Shown one piece after another: positions 54,315-61,866 of a DNA stretch of 64,000 nucleotides. Position numbers and translations under genes: made by a program. The notes beneath the pieces were generated by a model. That model searched no databases. It was not told the origin of the DNA and worked only from the letters and a program-made list of their open reading frames with translations. Source of the stretch: Candidatus Omnitrophota bacterium (GTDB lineage Bacteria > Hinthialibacterota > Hinthialibacteria > Hinthialibacterales > Hinthialibacteraceae). Position 1 is the stretch's first letter, and each line of letters begins with the position of its first letter. The stretch covers positions 1 to 64,000 of the forward strand of contig JBFMBP010000082.1 in NCBI GenBank assembly GCA_040755155.1, in the 5' to 3' direction.

Positions 54315-55250
54315 ATGAAAACGATGATGCCTATTTCGATGAACGAGCAAGATCTTCGAAAACATATCGATCTCCTGGCTAATGGAGGAAGCGACAGCAT
54401 TCTCTCGGAAATGAAGAAGGAGATCAAATCCATCGAAGAAACGATCCAGAGACAGAATACTAGTGAACAGAACATCCAGCGGGAGTTTAAGAACATTATC
54501 CTGGAAGTCGGTTTTCTCTATAAAAAAGCCGAAAAATCGGCTCTTCCCTTGGATACCTCCTTGCTGCGCATTCAGCGAATTGAAGCCAAACCCCCAATCA
54601 AACGATACCTTCAATTGGCGCAAGAACTCAGCCAAACCGATTCGAGCCGAACGCATACGGCGCTGAATCGAGAGTTTCAATTTATAAAAATGCAAAATGC
54701 GAAAGATTTATCCGATATCGTATCCAATCAACATCAAGCTCTCGTGCACCGTTTGAACCTCATTAACTGTTGGAAGACGCTAATGATGTTGGAAATAAAG
54801 ATTCTTAAGCAAATCAAGGAATTGATCTCCATCAATCTCATTCGGAAGGCGCAGGAAACCAACGATCCAGGCTCTCTTGAGTTTATCCTGGAAAAGTTGA
54901 ATGCGTTGGAAACCGATCCCCACTCGCTTAGGATGAGCGATATCGATAAATCAACTCTGGCGAAAAGCAACCTGGCCGCTTTGATGAAGACGCTTCGAGA
55001 GCAGTTGAACGAAGTGATCGTGATTGGAAAAACGCTTATTGAAAAACAAACGGTTTACGAATCCTTACAAAGCGTTGTGGGCAACATCAAAGAGGCGTTG
55101 CCGTCTTCCTATATCCAGGAATCCATACCCTCCGAACAACCAGCGGCTGTTGCCGCGGAGGAAACTCCCGCGGATGCTTCCGCCGTACCCCCCGAAAAGA
55201 AATCAACCATTCGCATGGCCTTTACGAGTCAATCAAGAAAAGAATCATAA
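54315..55250 (+). CDS. Coiled-coil protein of unknown family, paralog 2 (311 aa)
   Basis: See the match to the protein at 49195. The sequence begins MKTMMPISMNEQDLRKHIDLL; the paralog suggests that MNEQDLR (54339) could also be the start. The body is helical with long runs such as LREQLNEVIVIGKTLIEKQTV. The C-terminal 45 residues differ: a low-complexity stretch rich in Pro, Ala and Glu (EQPAAVAAEETPADA) followed by KKSTIRMAFTSQ. The last part IRMAF is shared with RMAY in paralog 1. No signal peptide or membrane span. A promoter with near-consensus boxes lies just upstream. Function is unknown; the two copies, 5 kb apart, are in the same orientation around sulfatase, methyltransferase and trpS genes. 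Confidence 0.7.
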   Translation: MKTMMPISMNEQDLRKHIDLLANGGSDSILSEMKKEIKSIEETIQRQNTSEQNIQREFKNIILEVGFLYKKAEKSALPLDTSLLRIQRIEAKPPIKRYLQLAQELSQTDSSRTHTALNREFQFIKMQNAKDLSDIVSNQHQALVHRLNLINCWKTLMMLEIKILKQIKELISINLIRKAQETNDPGSLEFILEKLNALETDPHSLRMSDIDKSTLAKSNLAALMKTLREQLNEVIVIGKTLIEKQTVYESLQSVVGNIKEALPSSYIQESIPSEQPAAVAAEETPADASAVPPEKKSTIRMAFTSQSRKES

Positions 55251-55509
55251 TAAGCGATGCGATGGGAATGGAATCAAAACTGATTTTCACAGCCCCCTTA
55301 ACCATCAAATTAGGCCAAGATTTTAGCCGTGAAGTAAAAGGTCTAGGCGGTAAAGACTATCTTCAATGTGCGTCCCTCCAGCCAGGGGATGGCGATCGGT
55401 TCTTGAAATTTTTTCACGCCCAGAAAAAGGATAGAGGGGATGAGCATAAGGCGAGTATTTTAAGGATTTCCAACAAAAAGCCCCCGATTTCTCGGAGGCG
55501 GGATTTTCG

Positions 55510-55583
55510 TACGCCTGGAGGGATTCGAACCCCCGACACCTGGAACCGGAATCCAGTGCTCTATCCAGCTGAGCCACAGGCGC
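55510..55583 (-). tRNA. tRNA-Arg (anticodon CCG)
   Basis: The acceptor GCGCCTG pairs with CAGGCGT (first pair G-T). The D arm is GCTC...GAGC, the anticodon arm CTGGA-TTCCGGT-TCCAG gives CCG, the T arm is GGGGG-TTCGAAT-CCCTC. The discriminator is A and no CCA is encoded (unlike tRNA-Val). It lies just downstream of the HNH gene on the same strand. Confidence 0.95.
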
Positions 55584-55618
55584 ATATGAATGGATGTATT
55601 ATAATTCTATTGGCCGAG

Positions 55619-56215
55619 TCAGACAACGGCTTCCGCGGTTTCTTCCTCGTCGTAAAATAGGTATTTGCGCCAGACCGTCCGCTTCTCCCCCATTAAGCGT
55701 ACGAGATGCAAGAATGTAGGAAGAGTAGGGCGATGGGGGCGGTGCAGCAGGGTCATGCCGATCTCTTCTACAAAGTAATTGCCCTTTTTATGGTTGCAGC
55801 TTTTGCAGGCGGTAACGACGTTGTTCCATGCGTCTTTGCCCCCGCGCGAAACGGGGATGACGTGATCGAGCGTCAGTTGATCGGGGGAGAATTGATCCCC
55901 GCAATAAGAGCAGCGAAAGCCATCTCGCAAAAAAATGTTTTTGCGGCAGAAAGGAATGGGGCGGTAGGGCAGGGTGATATAGCGCCGCAGCCGGATGACT
56001 TCGGGGATTTTCATGTCGAGGCTGGTGGAGCGGACGACTTCTTCCGCGTTTTCCACGATATCCGCCTTGCCGGAAATCAGCATAACGATGGCCCGCCGGG
56101 CGGTGCAGATGTTGATCGCCTCGTAGCTGGAGTTGAGAACCAATACCCGATGCTTGTGAAACACGGGCGCATTCCTCGCTTCCATGGCTTCCTTATCGCT
56201 CTCGGCGGCGTTCAT
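55619..56215 (-). CDS. HNH endonuclease family protein
   Basis: A zinc-bound HNH domain lies at about residues 95-155: FRCSYCGD, then LTLDHVIPVSRGGKDAWNNVVTACKSCNHKKGN, giving C-x2-C, the D-H of the active site, N and C-x2-C. The N-terminal part (VLVLNSSYEAINICTARRAIVMLISGKADIV) is typical of a bacterial family of about 170-200 residues often called HNH endonuclease and thought to be a house protein of unknown role. It is chromosomal and without phage context. Start ATG at 56215 overlaps the TGA of the GNAT gene as ATGA, so translation is coupled. A TTG start at 56221 is possible in frame. Confidence 0.88.
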   Translation of the reverse strand: MNAAESDKEAMEARNAPVFHKHRVLVLNSSYEAINICTARRAIVMLISGKADIVENAEEVVRSTSLDMKIPEVIRLRRYITLPYRPIPFCRKNIFLRDGFRCSYCGDQFSPDQLTLDHVIPVSRGGKDAWNNVVTACKSCNHKKGNYFVEEIGMTLLHRPHRPTLPTFLHLVRLMGEKRTVWRKYLFYDEEETAEAVV

Positions 56216-57198
56216 GTCCAATAGTGGAGATGATGATCCGCGGAGAGGATCCGGAAACCATTGTTTTCATAGAAGCGGATGGCTTGCAGGTTGTCGGCCA
56301 TAGTGCGGAGTTCAACGATGTCGACCCTGCCTTCGAACCAGGAAAAGGCAGCTTGAAGCAGAGCGCGTCCTACGCCTTGACCCTGAAAGCGCCGATCTAC
56401 TACGATGAAGTCGATGACGCCAATCCGTTTATTGATATACGGCATCAAGGAGGATGTCGTCAACAGCGTCGCGAAGCCCGCGATTTCTCCTCCCTGTTCC
56501 GCTACATACACTTTCTGAGCCATGCCGCCCGCGCACTGGCGTATCCATTCCGCGAAGAGATCGCTGGCGCAGCTGCGGGGAAAACGAATCTCGCAAAAAA
56601 AGTGGCTGTGAACGTGATTTTTACGGCCGATCTCTTCCAAGATTGGCAAGTCCCGCCGCTTAAAATCGCGTAGAATTAACGTATCGTATTTTTGCTTGAT
56701 TTTTTTGTCAACGCTTGCTGATGGGGCGCAAAGGCGTTGGGACATGCGGATCGAGGAGCCGGCGTGAATGAAGCCGTTTTCAATCATTTTGTAGGATAAT
56801 GCGGCGTTATAGGCTTCGATTCGCGTTACGTAAACGTCTCCGTCCTTCTTATTCAACGTCTGCAGCAACGATTTCGTCACTGCGTCCAGGGATGCTTCGT
56901 CGGCGGTGAAAAAGAAGAGGGGTTGAATTTTAAAATATTTGCAGCCGAAATGCTGAGAGTGCCAAGCGCATGGTTTAATGGAAGCGAACGATTTTACGCT
57001 TCCTTTTTCCAGAAAGAGATAATGCGAAACTTCGGGATTATGGGATCGCAGACTGCGCAGGATGCGATGGCAATGAAAATCGGAAATGCCCGGCTGCGCC
57101 AGGTAATCGACATGGCGCTCGCGCCGAAAGATGCGTTCTTCGGTGAACGCACGGCGAATGAGTTCGCTATGCTTCCTCCTCGCAGGGATTATTTCCAT
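56212..57198 (-). CDS. GNAT family N-acetyltransferase (328 aa)
   Basis: GNAT enzymes transfer acetyl groups from acetyl-CoA. The C-terminal domain (about 175-325) contains IDFIVVDRRFQGQGVGRALLQ, the acetyl-CoA-binding motif A (Q-G-Q-G-V-G-R), and NLQAIRFYENNGFRILSADHHLHYW, the motif B end. The N-terminal half (about 1-170) looks like a second, degenerate GNAT-like fold with EIIPARRKHSELIRRAFTEE. Tandem GNAT proteins of about 330 residues are common. GGGGAG stands 11 bases before the ATG at 57198. The end overlaps the HNH gene by 4 bases (ATGA). It is divergent from the deaminase-like gene. Substrate unknown. Confidence 0.85.
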   Translation of the reverse strand: MEIIPARRKHSELIRRAFTEERIFRRERHVDYLAQPGISDFHCHRILRSLRSHNPEVSHYLFLEKGSVKSFASIKPCAWHSQHFGCKYFKIQPLFFFTADEASLDAVTKSLLQTLNKKDGDVYVTRIEAYNAALSYKMIENGFIHAGSSIRMSQRLCAPSASVDKKIKQKYDTLILRDFKRRDLPILEEIGRKNHVHSHFFCEIRFPRSCASDLFAEWIRQCAGGMAQKVYVAEQGGEIAGFATLLTTSSLMPYINKRIGVIDFIVVDRRFQGQGVGRALLQAAFSWFEGRVDIVELRTMADNLQAIRFYENNGFRILSADHHLHYWT

Positions 57199-57246
57199 CG
57201 GATCGGCGCTCCCCTTAGCTAACGTGTTTTCTCGGATTATTCCCAG

Positions 57247-57252
57247 TATAAT
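57247..57252 (+). promoter_or_regulatory. Possible -10 box directly before the deaminase start
   Basis: TATAAT lies 8 bases before the ATG at 57261, and no ribosome-binding site is present. If it is the -10, the mRNA would be leaderless. No good -35 was found, so this is weak. Confidence 0.3.
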
Positions 57253-57260
57253 CTATCATT

Positions 57261-58382
57261 ATGGTAAAAAAACGTTTTTTAGCAACTTTTTTTCAAAAAA
57301 AGAGATCGGTCGAAAGCTATTCCCTTCCGTCGGCACCGATTTCCGATGCGACGAAAGAGTACATCCGGCGTTTGCCCAAAGCGGAAATTCATCTGCACTT
57401 CGAGGGAACCGTCGGAGCGAAAGCCATTCTGCGGATGGGGCGCAAATATGGCGTCGATGAAATAAGAACGCGCAGTGATGCGGAATGGTTATTGTATTTC
57501 GACCACCCGCAAATGTTTTTCCAGAATTTTTTGTTCGTCTCGTCTCTCTTGAGGAGCGAAGAAGATTTCTTCGAGGCGGCGTTGGAATTGGGAACGCGGT
57601 TCGCCGAGGAGAATATCCGTTACGCGGAAATTACGATTGCGCCGCAGAAGTTCATGCGGGCGGGAGTTCCCTATCCTCGGATGCTGGAAGCGATCGATGC
57701 GGGGTTGCGGGAAGCGCCGCAAAGCGCTCGCCGAGATTATCGATACATCATCGACATCGTGCGCGATCTAGGGCCGGAAATCGGGATGGAGACGATGCGG
57801 GCGGTGGAAAAGCATCCTCACGAGCGCGTCGCGGGGATCGGCCTGGGCGGCGGAGAGAATTATCCGGCGGAATTATCGAAAGAGGTTTTCGAGTTCGCCG
57901 CCGCCCTTGGACTGCGCAAGACCGCCCATGCGGGCGAGGGGTGCGGACCACTATCCGTCTGGAGCGCGATTCGCTCGCTGGGCGTAGAGCGCATCGATCA
58001 TGGAGTACGTTCGCGGGAGGATCCCAAATTGGTGGATTATCTCGCTGCGCGCCAGATGCCGCTCAATCTATGCCTAACCAGCAATCTCATGCTAGGCGTA
58101 ACGCCATCGCTATGGGAGCATCCCTTGCGTTATTACCACGAGCGGGGGATCCCGGTCAATTTGAGTACGGACGATCCCGCCTTTTTCAAGACGACGCTAT
58201 CGCAGGAATTGGAATTAGCCGTCATCCATCGACAAATCGAACTGGAACAAATTCCCGAATTTATGCAAAACGCCCTCCGCGCTTCCTTCTTGCCGGAAGC
58301 GGAGAAGAGGGCGTTCTTGACAGAATTTGTCAGCGAGACGGAAGCGTTGCGCCAGGCGCAGCCACTACGCGCGGAATCGTAA
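57261..58382 (+). CDS. Adenosine deaminase-like amidohydrolase
   Basis: The metal-dependent hydrolase removes amino groups from purine nucleosides. The motifs of the family are present: H44-x-H46 in KAEIHLHFEGT, the HAGE motif with H223 and E226, H247 in ERIDHGV and D304-D305 in LSTDDPAFF. The segment GIGLGGGEN stands in the place of GIDLAGDE, so an Asp of the common form is Gly here. The N-terminal 30 residues are basic and without similarity. Length 373 is a little longer than usual. The start at 57261 has no ribosome site. The last 53 bases overlap the 3' end of the UnbV gene on the minus strand. Confidence 0.9.
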   Translation: MVKKRFLATFFQKKRSVESYSLPSAPISDATKEYIRRLPKAEIHLHFEGTVGAKAILRMGRKYGVDEIRTRSDAEWLLYFDHPQMFFQNFLFVSSLLRSEEDFFEAALELGTRFAEENIRYAEITIAPQKFMRAGVPYPRMLEAIDAGLREAPQSARRDYRYIIDIVRDLGPEIGMETMRAVEKHPHERVAGIGLGGGENYPAELSKEVFEFAAALGLRKTAHAGEGCGPLSVWSAIRSLGVERIDHGVRSREDPKLVDYLAARQMPLNLCLTSNLMLGVTPSLWEHPLRYYHERGIPVNLSTDDPAFFKTTLSQELELAVIHRQIELEQIPEFMQNALRASFLPEAEKRAFLTEFVSETEALRQAQPLRAES

Positions 58383-61300
58383 GCGATTCGTTGGGCTTGG
58401 CATAGATGCGCGTGTTGTATTCTAGTGTGTATTTCAAGTTCTCTTCGTTCAGCGGGTAAGCTTCGTCCGGACTGTAGGGGTAAACCGTCATCGCCTTGAA
58501 AGGCAATGGGCCAACCGTTACGCCATGCGCCGTGCTATAATCGAAATCTTTCACCCAGCCGCAGAAGTGGAGAAAGTAAGTCGTTCCTTTATCCTTTCTT
58601 TCCGGCGCGGCGGCGAATTGCGCGGCGATTTCGTCGCCATGCTGCATGATAATGTATTGGTCGTCGAACTCTTGAAGCAGAGGCAGCACTCCGCCATAAC
58701 GGGTGTAGGCGCCCAGCTGGTAGAGCCAGCGGGAATTGCTGGAGCGGCGATTGTAATCGTGCCATTGAGGACCGGCTCCATCGAGATCGTAAGTTTGCGT
58801 ATAGCCGCCGTAATGCAGATCGGCGGACGTCAACTCCTGCTTATGGATTTGAAAACCTTCCGTAATCGGCGACGGATCGGCGAGGATTCGATCCCAATGG
58901 ATTTGTAGCGTGGAGACGATGCGAATGGAACGGTCGGAAGTTAGAAAAGCGTTGGATAAATCTATTGCGACGGTTTTCAATTTCCCGGCGGGAAATCCCA
59001 TCGATTTCATGACAGTCTGCCATTCGCCTTTTTCGTTCTTAGTTTGCAAATAGGGCATGACGAAATTGAATTCGGGATTTTGCTCCAAGGCTCGGGCGGT
59101 GCTGGAACAAGGCCAATCCACGTAGCCCGTCATGAAGAGGAATAGCGTCTTAGCGTCCTTAAAATCGTTGAGATCGATTTCGAACCAATATTCCTCGTTG
59201 ACGCTTTCGTAGCGTCCCGATTTCCACGGGCGGGGATAGCGGTGGTCGTTTTCGCGGATAAGTTCCGTCGCGTCTTGGCCTAGATTGTCAACGACGCGGC
59301 GGGGCGCACGCGCCTCTTGCGAAACGCCGTAGAGTTGGAATTCGGGAAACGGCGGTACGGTAAACTTGTCGCTGGAATAGACTTCCATTTCCGGGGGATG
59401 CTCGATAGTCAACAATTCGAGTTTGTCGAGGTAAGTAATCTCCGGCATCTCTTCCAAGATTCTAAACTCGAATTTCCCATCGATTGGCTTTAATTGATCG
59501 CCGCGAAGGCGGATGTATTCCTCCGGACGCGGGGGGAAGAATCCGCCGCCGACGTATAACCCAATCGGCGCGACGCACAGTGAATCGGCGATGAATTCGA
59601 ATTGCTTTCCATTCCAGGCGTAGACGAAAGGACAGGAGCCGATGTACCCCGGCTTTTCGTCGATGACGATGTTCTGGTTGGCCTGGGCGTGGATGACATT
59701 TTGGAAGATGCCGTTGGGCCAGGTGAGACGAAGCACGTCCGCTTGCGAGCGGGCGCCGATTCCAATATGGGTGAAGGGAGTGGCGACTTCCCGGTTTACG
59801 CGAAACAGATCGTCTTTGAGAAGAATCTTGGAGCCGCAGCCGTCGATGGCGTTTTTCTTGCCGTTTATCTTGACCGTGAGCCAGTTGTTTTGATTGCCGC
59901 CTTTATTTTCAAAGGGAATTATAGCGCCGTTGGAATCAACCGTTAGCAAATCGAGGTCGCCGTCGAAATCGAGATCGGCGGCGAGGGCGGTTTTGAAATA
60001 AATTTTTTTATCCAGTTTTTCTAATAAAGTAAATTTCATATCGAGGGGATATTGATTGCAGGCGAATAGGGAGGGGATGGTAAAAAATAAATCTTCATAG
60101 CCGTCATTATCGCCGTCGAAAGCAGTAAGCAGCTTACTGTATTCCATTTGACGATTTTTTTTAAAGGCTTCCAAGGGCTGCAAGGACCAATCGGGCTGCA
60201 CTTGCCAAACGATCGATTCTGGGGATGAATCTCCCGTCCAGGCGATATCCATCCGCCCATTATTATCGAAGTCGCGGCACAGAAGACGGGAAGAAGGAGT
60301 ATGGGAATTTCTCTCGAGAGGAACAGATAGTCTCTTTTTGAATCGTAATTGCCGTTCGTTGGAGTAGATTTCCAACTTTCCAAGAGTCAGCCGGACAAGA
60401 TCGAGATCGTTGTCGTAATCCAAATCGGAAACGGCGATGGAGAGGCTCTGGGCTGGATCGAGACCTTCGAAAGACATTCCGACGCTACCGACGCCTCCGG
60501 GACCGACTGCGCCTCCAGCGCCGACGAAGCCATCGGGACCAACGTAGCCTCCAGGACCGACGAAGCCTCCGACGCCGATTAAACCTTTAGCGCCCACGAA
60601 CCCCCCAGCGCCGTTGTTTTGGAAGATGGCGTCGCCTTTGGCCGATGCGACGATCAAATCCAAATCGCCCTCGTGGTCGATGTCAGCCCAAATCGCTTCA
60701 TTCGCCCCTATCGCCATGATTCCCGATTCCTTGCCAACGTCCTTGAACGAGCCGTCGGCCTCGCGGCGCAGAAGAACTAATTGCCCGGGGGAATAGAGAA
60801 CTAGATCGATGTCGTCATCGTTATCATAATCGGCGGCGGCGCAACCCCACCAGTTCCCATTGGGCAGCGGCGTCTTCGTAAGCGCTTCGCCTTTATCAGA
60901 AAGCGTCAACAGGAATGCTGCGCCGGTTTTGGCGCAGACAACGGCGGTGGTTTGGCGAACCTGGGATTGAGAGAGCAGAGCGAGCAGGCGGCAGGAAGCG
61001 CCGTCTAGCGCTTTTACGAGGTATTCTTGACGGATTTTGTCGGGGACGAATTGGACTTGGATATCCGTCGTGAATTTGGGCAGGTCTTCCTTGGCGATAT
61101 CGAATTCGATGGGGCCGAGAAATTTGCCTTCGTCTACGGCGTCGGGCGGGCGTTGTTCTTCCGTCTGCTTCAGTTCGCGGAATTTTTTTTGCAATTCCGC
61201 GGCGCGCTGCATATCGCGCTGACGGGAATAGTAGAGCAATAACTGATAATAGGAACTCGAATGCTTGGGATCGTGTTGAATAATTTTTTCATACCAAGGC

Positions 61301-61755
61301 GCCGCTTCCTGATCCCGTTTCAGCTGAGAGAGAGAAAGGGCGTAGTTATAGAGGGAAGCGGGATCGGCGGCGTCTTTTTCGACGACGAGGCGAAAACACT
61401 CGACGGCATGGGTGGAATCGCCGATTTTCTTATAGGCCAGCCCCAACGTGTAATAGGCGAAGGGATTATCCGGGGACATGGCAAGAGCCTTTTTCAGGAG
61501 TTGAATGCTCTCTTCCTCCTTCTCCCCATGATAATGGGCGATGCCGAGGTTAATGGCGTCGGATGCGGATTGAGGAACGAGCGCCGCCGCTTGGCCGTAA
61601 GCTTCAATAGCTTTGGGAAAATCTTCTTCTTCCATATACGCTTGGCCTAAAGCGCGCAGGCGGTTCAGGTTGGAACTAGCCTCCGCCATATTCGCAGGCG
61701 TCAGGAATAAAGAAGCGGCGAAGAGCGAAATAAGAATAAAAGACAATTTGGACAT
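58330..61755 (-). CDS. Exported TPR/FG-GAP/ASPIC-UnbV protein with collagen-like insertion (1141 aa)
   Basis: A signal peptide covers about residues 1-26. TPR units fill about 28-195, for example AIEAYGQAAALVPQSASDAINLGIAHYHGEKEE. FG-GAP-type repeats follow (YDNDDDIDLVLYSPGQ, YDNDLDLVRL, DFDGDLDLLTVDSNG), forming a likely calcium-binding propeller. Near about 378-425 a run of 14 Gly-X-Y triplets interrupts the propeller, with hexads such as GFVGPG, GYVGPD and GFVGAG, a collagen-like pattern. Around 640-700 NAIDGCGSKILLKD and WPNGIFQNVIHA match ASPIC/UnbV domains. The C-terminal 400 residues are beta-rich and also seen in long CRTAC-type proteins. It is probably displayed or secreted. GAGG precedes the ATG. 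Its end overlaps the deaminase gene by 53 bases. Confidence 0.88.
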   Translation of the reverse strand: MSKLSFILISLFAASLFLTPANMAEASSNLNRLRALGQAYMEEEDFPKAIEAYGQAAALVPQSASDAINLGIAHYHGEKEEESIQLLKKALAMSPDNPFAYYTLGLAYKKIGDSTHAVECFRLVVEKDAADPASLYNYALSLSQLKRDQEAAPWYEKIIQHDPKHSSSYYQLLLYYSRQRDMQRAAELQKKFRELKQTEEQRPPDAVDEGKFLGPIEFDIAKEDLPKFTTDIQVQFVPDKIRQEYLVKALDGASCRLLALLSQSQVRQTTAVVCAKTGAAFLLTLSDKGEALTKTPLPNGNWWGCAAADYDNDDDIDLVLYSPGQLVLLRREADGSFKDVGKESGIMAIGANEAIWADIDHEGDLDLIVASAKGDAIFQNNGAGGFVGAKGLIGVGGFVGPGGYVGPDGFVGAGGAVGPGGVGSVGMSFEGLDPAQSLSIAVSDLDYDNDLDLVRLTLGKLEIYSNERQLRFKKRLSVPLERNSHTPSSRLLCRDFDNNGRMDIAWTGDSSPESIVWQVQPDWSLQPLEAFKKNRQMEYSKLLTAFDGDNDGYEDLFFTIPSLFACNQYPLDMKFTLLEKLDKKIYFKTALAADLDFDGDLDLLTVDSNGAIIPFENKGGNQNNWLTVKINGKKNAIDGCGSKILLKDDLFRVNREVATPFTHIGIGARSQADVLRLTWPNGIFQNVIHAQANQNIVIDEKPGYIGSCPFVYAWNGKQFEFIADSLCVAPIGLYVGGGFFPPRPEEYIRLRGDQLKPIDGKFEFRILEEMPEITYLDKLELLTIEHPPEMEVYSSDKFTVPPFPEFQLYGVSQEARAPRRVVDNLGQDATELIRENDHRYPRPWKSGRYESVNEEYWFEIDLNDFKDAKTLFLFMTGYVDWPCSSTARALEQNPEFNFVMPYLQTKNEKGEWQTVMKSMGFPAGKLKTVAIDLSNAFLTSDRSIRIVSTLQIHWDRILADPSPITEGFQIHKQELTSADLHYGGYTQTYDLDGAGPQWHDYNRRSSNSRWLYQLGAYTRYGGVLPLLQEFDDQYIIMQHGDEIAAQFAAAPERKDKGTTYFLHFCGWVKDFDYSTAHGVTVGPLPFKAMTVYPYSPDEAYPLNEENLKYTLEYNTRIYAKPNESLTIPRVVAAPGATLPSR

Positions 61756-61866
61756 TGTTAATCAACCTCGATTTTTGGGGAAAATAAGAACGGAATCCAT
61801 CCACTTTCCATAAAATGAATGCGTTAATCCTAAGACTTTTTCATTTATTTTAAAGACGGAGAAAGG

